The translations under genes were made by a program, and so were the position numbers. 64,000 nt of DNA from positions 3,286,001 through 3,350,000 of the forward strand of contig NZ_OX419519.1 in the NCBI RefSeq assembly GCF_948472415.1, written 5' to 3'. This document shows, in pieces, positions 60,423 to 64,000 of the stretch. This DNA comes from Kitasatospora fiedleri. Lineage in GTDB: Bacteria; Actinomycetota; Actinomycetes; Streptomycetales; Streptomycetaceae. Positions within the stretch are counted from its first letter, which is position 1. Every line of letters begins with the position of its first letter. The notes under the pieces were generated by a model that saw only the letters and a list, made by a program, of their open reading frames with translations, was not told the origin of the DNA and did no database searches.

Positions 60423-60456
60423 GCGGGCCGCCGGCGCGACTGCGCCGACGGCCCGC
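60423..60456 (-). terminator. Hairpin after the large secreted repeat protein gene
   Basis: GCGGGCCGCCGGCGC (60423-60437) and GCGCCGACGGCCCGC (60442-60456) pair with one mismatch around a 4-base loop, 24 bp past the stop codon. Confidence 0.7.
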
Positions 60457-60479
60457 CCGTGCCGCTCGCGCGGCGGGTG

Positions 60480-63400
60480 CTACGCGGTGAAGTACCCGTT
60501 CAGGTCGGCGATGACCTGGACGTTCCCCGAGTGGTTGTACAGCGTGACCCGGCCGTCCACGACCGGCACCACGACCAGGTTGGAGACGGTCAGCCCGGGG
60601 GTGTAGTTGAGGTTCGACACCCCGGGGCGGTCCGTCCCGTGCGGGTAGGCGATCAGGTGGCTGGCGTCGGTCGGAGCGGTGACCGTGACGTTCAGCACCA
60701 CCGCGGTGGCCCCGTACGGCACCCCGCCGACGCCGCCGACCTGGAAGCTGACGATCCCGTCCGGACCGACCTGCCCGGCCCGGGCGCCGGTCCCGTAGCG
60801 GGTGTCGAGCAGCCGCTGCGGGGCGGTCGGGGCGAAGCCCGCGCCGTCGGCCGCGTAGTAGCCGGTGACGTCGGCGATCAGGTCCACCGAGCCGGAGTTG
60901 TTGCGCAGGTCGACCTTGCCGTTGACCACCGGCACGGTCACCAGGTTGGGCACGATCTGCCCGCGGGTGAAGTTGAGGTTCGACACGTTGGGCAGCGGCT
61001 TCCCGTCCGGGTAGACGGTGACGTGGCCGTCCTCGCTCGGGTCGACCGCGGTCACGTTCATCACCACGGCGGTGACGCCGCCGGCCGGAACGCCCTTCAC
61101 CCCGGCGACCTGGAGCGCCACCACGCCACCGCCGCCCACCCGCGCCCGCGGGGCGCCGGTGCCGTCCCGGGTGTCCAGGAAACGGGCCGGGGTGAGCGGG
61201 GTGAACGCCGAGCCCTGGTCCGCCGCGCCGGTGTAGTAGCCGGTGACGTCGGCGATCAGGTCCACCGAGCCGGAGTTGTTGCGCAGGTCGACCTTGCCGT
61301 TGACCACCGGCACGGTCACCAGGTTGGGCACGGTGCGGTGCGCGCCGAAGTTCACGTTCGACGCGTTCGGCGCCGCCTGCCCGTCCGGGTAGACGGTGAC
61401 GTGCCCGTCCTCGCTCGGGTCGACCGCGGTCACGTTCATCACCACGGCGGTGACGCCGGTGGCCGGGACGCCCTTCACCCCGGCGACCTGGAGCGCCACC
61501 ACGCCGCCACCGCTCACCCGCGCCCTCGGGGCGCCGGTGCCGTCCCGGGTGTCCAGGAAACGGGCCGGGGTGACCGGCACGAACCGGGACGCGGCCGGAG
61601 CGGCGGCGGCCGTCACCGTGAAGGCGTGCGGCAGGTAGCCCGGCGAGGGCTGGCCGCTGGTGTAGCCGATGCCCTCGTTCACCAGGTCGTAGCTGCCCGG
61701 CTCCAGGCCGTTGGTGTCGACCAGCACGTTGAGCGTGCTGCCGTCGGCGCTCGCCGACTGCGGCCGAACCAGCTGCCGGCTGCCGGACGGGGCCGGCACC
61801 AGCTGGACCCGGCTGCCCATCGACAGGCCGGTGCCGGTGATCACGGCCGGCACCAGGGTGCCCGCCGGGCCGGTGGCCGGACTGATCGACCGGGGCGTGC
61901 CGTACGCGGACGTCGGGTTCCCGGGCAGGCCCACCAGGGTGTACTCGATCGGGGTGGCGAGCTTGTTCGGGCTGAGGATCAGCACGGCCTGACCGGCGGT
62001 GGCGCCCGTGTTGGTGCAGGCCGCGCCGAACTGGCCGTAGTTCTGCGTGCACTGGTAGACCAGGCTGGAGTCGCTCCACTCGTCCGGGCCGGAGATCGAG
62101 AACCACGGCATGTCGACACCGGTGGCGCTGGAGGTGCCCGCGACGGTGAAGCCCTGGTGCGGCTGGAGGTCGACCACCCCGCAGTAGGCGGGGGCGGACT
62201 CGGTGAGCACCCCGCTGCGCTGGGCGAAGCCGTCCGCGGAGAGCTTGTCGGCCGTGCACTCGGGTGCCCAGCCGCCCGCCCCGCCGACCTTCCAGGCGTC
62301 GACGTCCGCGTGGATCGTCTTGCCCTGGTAGCCGGACGCGACCACCACGGCCACGTACGAGGTCGAGCCGGTCACCTTGCAGGAGACGCCCCACTGGCGG
62401 CACTGGATCTTTCCGTCGGCGTCCACCGCCATCAGCAGCGAGGACGGGTCGTAGCGGCCGCCGACCGTGCGGCTGCTCAGCCAGAACCGGTCGGTCGCCG
62501 CGCCGCTGACCCGCACGCAGCGGGCGTCCAGCGCCGAGGTGAAGTCGAACGGGGTGGACGGGGCGCCCACCCGGTTCGAGGTCAGCGGGGTGCACGGCGC
62601 GGACGGGGAGATGTCCCGGCGCACCAGGTGGTAGGTGTCCGCCCAGCCGGTGCCGACCAGCATCGCCGTGTAGGCGGTGCCGGGGGTGAACTGGCAGGTG
62701 GTGGTGGAGGAGCCGAGGGTCGAGCAGACGGGGTTGCCCGCGCCGTCGACCACGTACACGGCCGCGTTGACGCTGTTGGCGTTGTTCGCGTAGTCCAGCA
62801 TCTCGGCGGGCGAGTGCTGGGCGGCCGGAACGCTCAGGCAGCGCTGCTGGGTGGCCGCGTCCAGCGCGACCTCGACGCCCCAGGAGCCGCCGTACCCGGA
62901 CTGCGGCCAGGCGGTGCAGCCCGCCGCCGCGTCGGTCCGGTGGATCACCAGGGCGTACGCCTTGCCCGGGTCGGCGCTGAGCACCGCCCGGAAGGGCGCG
63001 CTGCCGGTCAGCTTGCAGACCGCGTAGCCGTAGCCGCCGTTGTCGCACTGCTTGGCGCCGTTCGCGTCGTCGATCTCGACGGCGACCGAACTGCCGTCCA
63101 CCGGCCTCCGGTTGAGCAGGTAGAGGCCCTTGCCGGAGGCGGTGGGCAGGGTCAGGCAGCGCTGCTGGCCGGCCGCGCCGTAGGTGCCGGTGACCGCGCC
63201 GGAGGCGAGGCCGTCGTCGGCGGTGGCGGTGCAGCCCCGGGTCTCCTTCGCGGAGCGGAAGGAGACCCCGAACGCGCCGGCGTCGACGAAGTTGCCGTCC
63301 AGCACCCAGGTGTGGTCGCCGGCGGTCAGCGCGCAGTCGCCGCTCTGGCAGTCCGACGGCGAGCCGCCGGACTCGAACAGGCGCCCTGACACGTAGTCGC

Positions 63401-64000
63401 CGGAGGCGGTCACCGGGGCGTACAGGTACCGCCCGGCCGCGGGCACCCGGAGGGTGCGGCAGCGGGCCGCGGAGGACCGGTCGGGGGCCTCGCCGTACGC
63501 CTGCGGGGTGACCGCGGCGCAGCCCTGCGGGGCCGACAGCCGGGCCGCCCGGAAGTCGTACTCCTGGGCGGCGCCGGAGGACTGCTGGACCGTCACCCGG
63601 TACGGGGCGGTGCCGGTCAGCGCGCAGTCCAGGCCGCGGGACGGGTCGCTCGCGGTCTGCGAGCTGCAGACCTGCTTGCCGGTGCCGTCGTAGACCACCG
63701 TGGTCTCGCGGTAGTCCGGCCCGTAGACCCGCAGCACGTCGCCCGCGGCGAGGTCGGTGCGGTAGCAGTCGCCGACCGCGCCGACCGCCAGCGAGCCGTG
63801 GAACGCCTTCGGCGCGCCGAGGTCCAGGTCCGTCCCGGACAGCGTCCGGCAGCCGGTGGTGCTGGTCAGCAGCGGCAGGTACCCGACCGAGAGCGCGTTG
63901 TCGGCGTAGGAGCCGTTGCGCACCTGCAGGGTGTAGGTGCCCGCCTGGGTGGTGGCGCAGCGCAGCAGTCCGTTGCCGTAGGCGACGCTCTCGCAGGGGA
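60480..64000 (-). CDS. Very large secreted repeat protein, 5' end outside the window
   Basis: At least 1,172 codons of one open frame reach the right edge; the signal peptide is beyond it. The first 700 visible residues are made of Cys-paired beta-rich units of about 110-120 residues, each with a CxTL/RCL-type strand and a later single Cys (AARCRTLRVPA, QQRCLTLPTAS, QQRCLSVPAA, DARCVRVSGA). An Ig-like/TIG unit follows (SISPATGPAGTLVPAVITGTG). The last 370 residues are three actinobacterial repeats of about 120 residues opening FLDTRDGTGAP and closing DLIADVTGYY. The layout indicates a surface or extracellular adhesion or matrix protein. Confidence 0.85.
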   Translation of the reverse strand, partial: PCESVAYGNGLLRCATTQAGTYTLQVRNGSYADNALSVGYLPLLTSTTGCRTLSGTDLDLGAPKAFHGSLAVGAVGDCYRTDLAAGDVLRVYGPDYRETTVVYDGTGKQVCSSQTASDPSRGLDCALTGTAPYRVTVQQSSGAAQEYDFRAARLSAPQGCAAVTPQAYGEAPDRSSAARCRTLRVPAAGRYLYAPVTASGDYVSGRLFESGGSPSDCQSGDCALTAGDHTWVLDGNFVDAGAFGVSFRSAKETRGCTATADDGLASGAVTGTYGAAGQQRCLTLPTASGKGLYLLNRRPVDGSSVAVEIDDANGAKQCDNGGYGYAVCKLTGSAPFRAVLSADPGKAYALVIHRTDAAAGCTAWPQSGYGGSWGVEVALDAATQQRCLSVPAAQHSPAEMLDYANNANSVNAAVYVVDGAGNPVCSTLGSSTTTCQFTPGTAYTAMLVGTGWADTYHLVRRDISPSAPCTPLTSNRVGAPSTPFDFTSALDARCVRVSGAATDRFWLSSRTVGGRYDPSSLLMAVDADGKIQCRQWGVSCKVTGSTSYVAVVVASGYQGKTIHADVDAWKVGGAGGWAPECTADKLSADGFAQRSGVLTESAPAYCGVVDLQPHQGFTVAGTSSATGVDMPWFSISGPDEWSDSSLVYQCTQNYGQFGAACTNTGATAGQAVLILSPNKLATPIEYTLVGLPGNPTSAYGTPRSISPATGPAGTLVPAVITGTGLSMGSRVQLVPAPSGSRQLVRPQSASADGSTLNVLVDTNGLEPGSYDLVNEGIGYTSGQPSPGYLPHAFTVTAAAAPAASRFVPVTPARFLDTRDGTGAPRARVSGGGVVALQVAGVKGVPATGVTAVVMNVTAVDPSEDGHVTVYPDGQAAPNASNVNFGAHRTVPNLVTVPVVNGKVDLRNNSGSVDLIADVTGYYTGAADQGSAFTPLTPARFLDTRDGTGAPRARVGGGGVVALQVAGVKGVPAGGVTAVVMNVTAVDPSEDGHVTVYPDGKPLPNVSNLNFTRGQIVPNLVTVPVVNGKVDLRNNSGSVDLIADVTGYYAADGAGFAPTAPQRLLDTRYGTGARAGQVGPDGIVSFQVGGVGGVPYGATAVVLNVTVTAPTDASHLIAYPHGTDRPGVSNLNYTPGLTVSNLVVVPVVDGRVTLYNHSGNVQVIADLNGYFTA
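60855..61332. repeat. Near-identical 378-bp direct repeats in the large secreted protein
   Basis: 60855-60954 and 61233-61332 are identical for 100 bases, and a second near-identical block lies at 61012-61130 and 61390-61508. The period of 378 bp is 126 codons, matching one protein repeat. The third repeat (60480-60850) is clearly more diverged. Confidence 0.85.

Noticed and set aside
59322..63389. 1,355-codon rightward open frame
   Set aside because: It lies antisense to the large secreted protein and TIM-barrel genes, is almost entirely Arg/Gly/Val/Asp shadow composition and has no domain or ribosome binding site.
1..64000. tRNA, rRNA, CRISPR arrays and insertion sequences
   Set aside because: I looked for cloverleaf-like CCA regions, regularly spaced repeats and transposase motifs, and saw none that I could support.

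Overview
The window is very GC-rich actinobacterial chromosome with strong third-position G/C bias. It carries chaplins, rodlin-like proteins, BldN/RsbN, a Rex-controlled haem operon, futalosine-pathway menaquinone genes and DUF397/DUF6879/XRE sets. Together these point to a sporulating member of the Streptomycetaceae (Streptomyces or Kitasatospora; I cannot tell which). Gene density is high. I saw no rRNA, tRNA, CRISPR array or insertion sequence.

Layout. 0-10 kb: the start of a FabH-like gene, an L,D-transpeptidase, then the menaquinone set mqnE, an Lrp/AsnC regulator, ubiX, mqnP and a ubiD-type decarboxylase. Interspersed are a threonine dehydratase, a cyclase-family gene, a MOSC gene with a DasR-type (dre) palindrome in front, and a VOC protein. 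10-13 kb: acetyl-CoA carboxylase beta and epsilon (accB, accE). 13-20 kb: cytochrome c maturation system II (resA-ccdA-resB-ccsB), then a histidine phosphatase and hemL. 20-25.5 kb: a conserved hypothetical gene, a pair of DnaA-box-like motifs, a GntR regulator with three TCTAGA operators divergent from an anti-sigma-like ATPase, a sugar kinase, a DUF4291 gene and a secreted SGNH-hydrolase/lectin.

25.8-30 kb is the most distinctive stretch: eight small secreted proteins packed together. They are three short chaplins (one with a His/Glu tail ending in Cys), two rodlin-like proteins and three unrecognised exported proteins, mostly separated by strong hairpin terminators. The likely sigma factor for such genes, BldN, and its anti-sigma RsbN lie only 10 kb away (39.6-42 kb).

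30-37 kb: an RNA-ligase-like gene and the haem operon rex-hemA-hemC-hemD-hemB, read leftward with overlapping genes and a Rex operator in front of rex; a perfect hairpin separates hemD from hemB. 37-47 kb: DnaQ-like exonuclease, glutaredoxin, HAD phosphatase, bldN, rsbN, an acyltransferase/epimerase pair, a 32-residue ribosome-associated protein, an excisionase-type DNA-binding protein, and acuC, which carries an apparent one-base frameshift in a G5 run.

47-50.5 kb is an accessory island: a DUF397 gene facing a five-gene leftward set (97-aa protein, DUF6879, XRE/DUF5753 regulator, a 43-residue Pro/Thr/Asp/Gly-rich peptide, and an isoaspartate-methyltransferase-like enzyme whose start overlaps the peptide stop). 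It looks like a small regulated peptide-modification locus. 50.6-60.4 kb: MFS transporter, HAD hydrolase, proC, several conserved Streptomyces proteins, ilvD, a methyltransferase and a TIM-barrel isomerase-like gene. The window ends inside a very large secreted repeat protein with near-identical C-terminal repeats.
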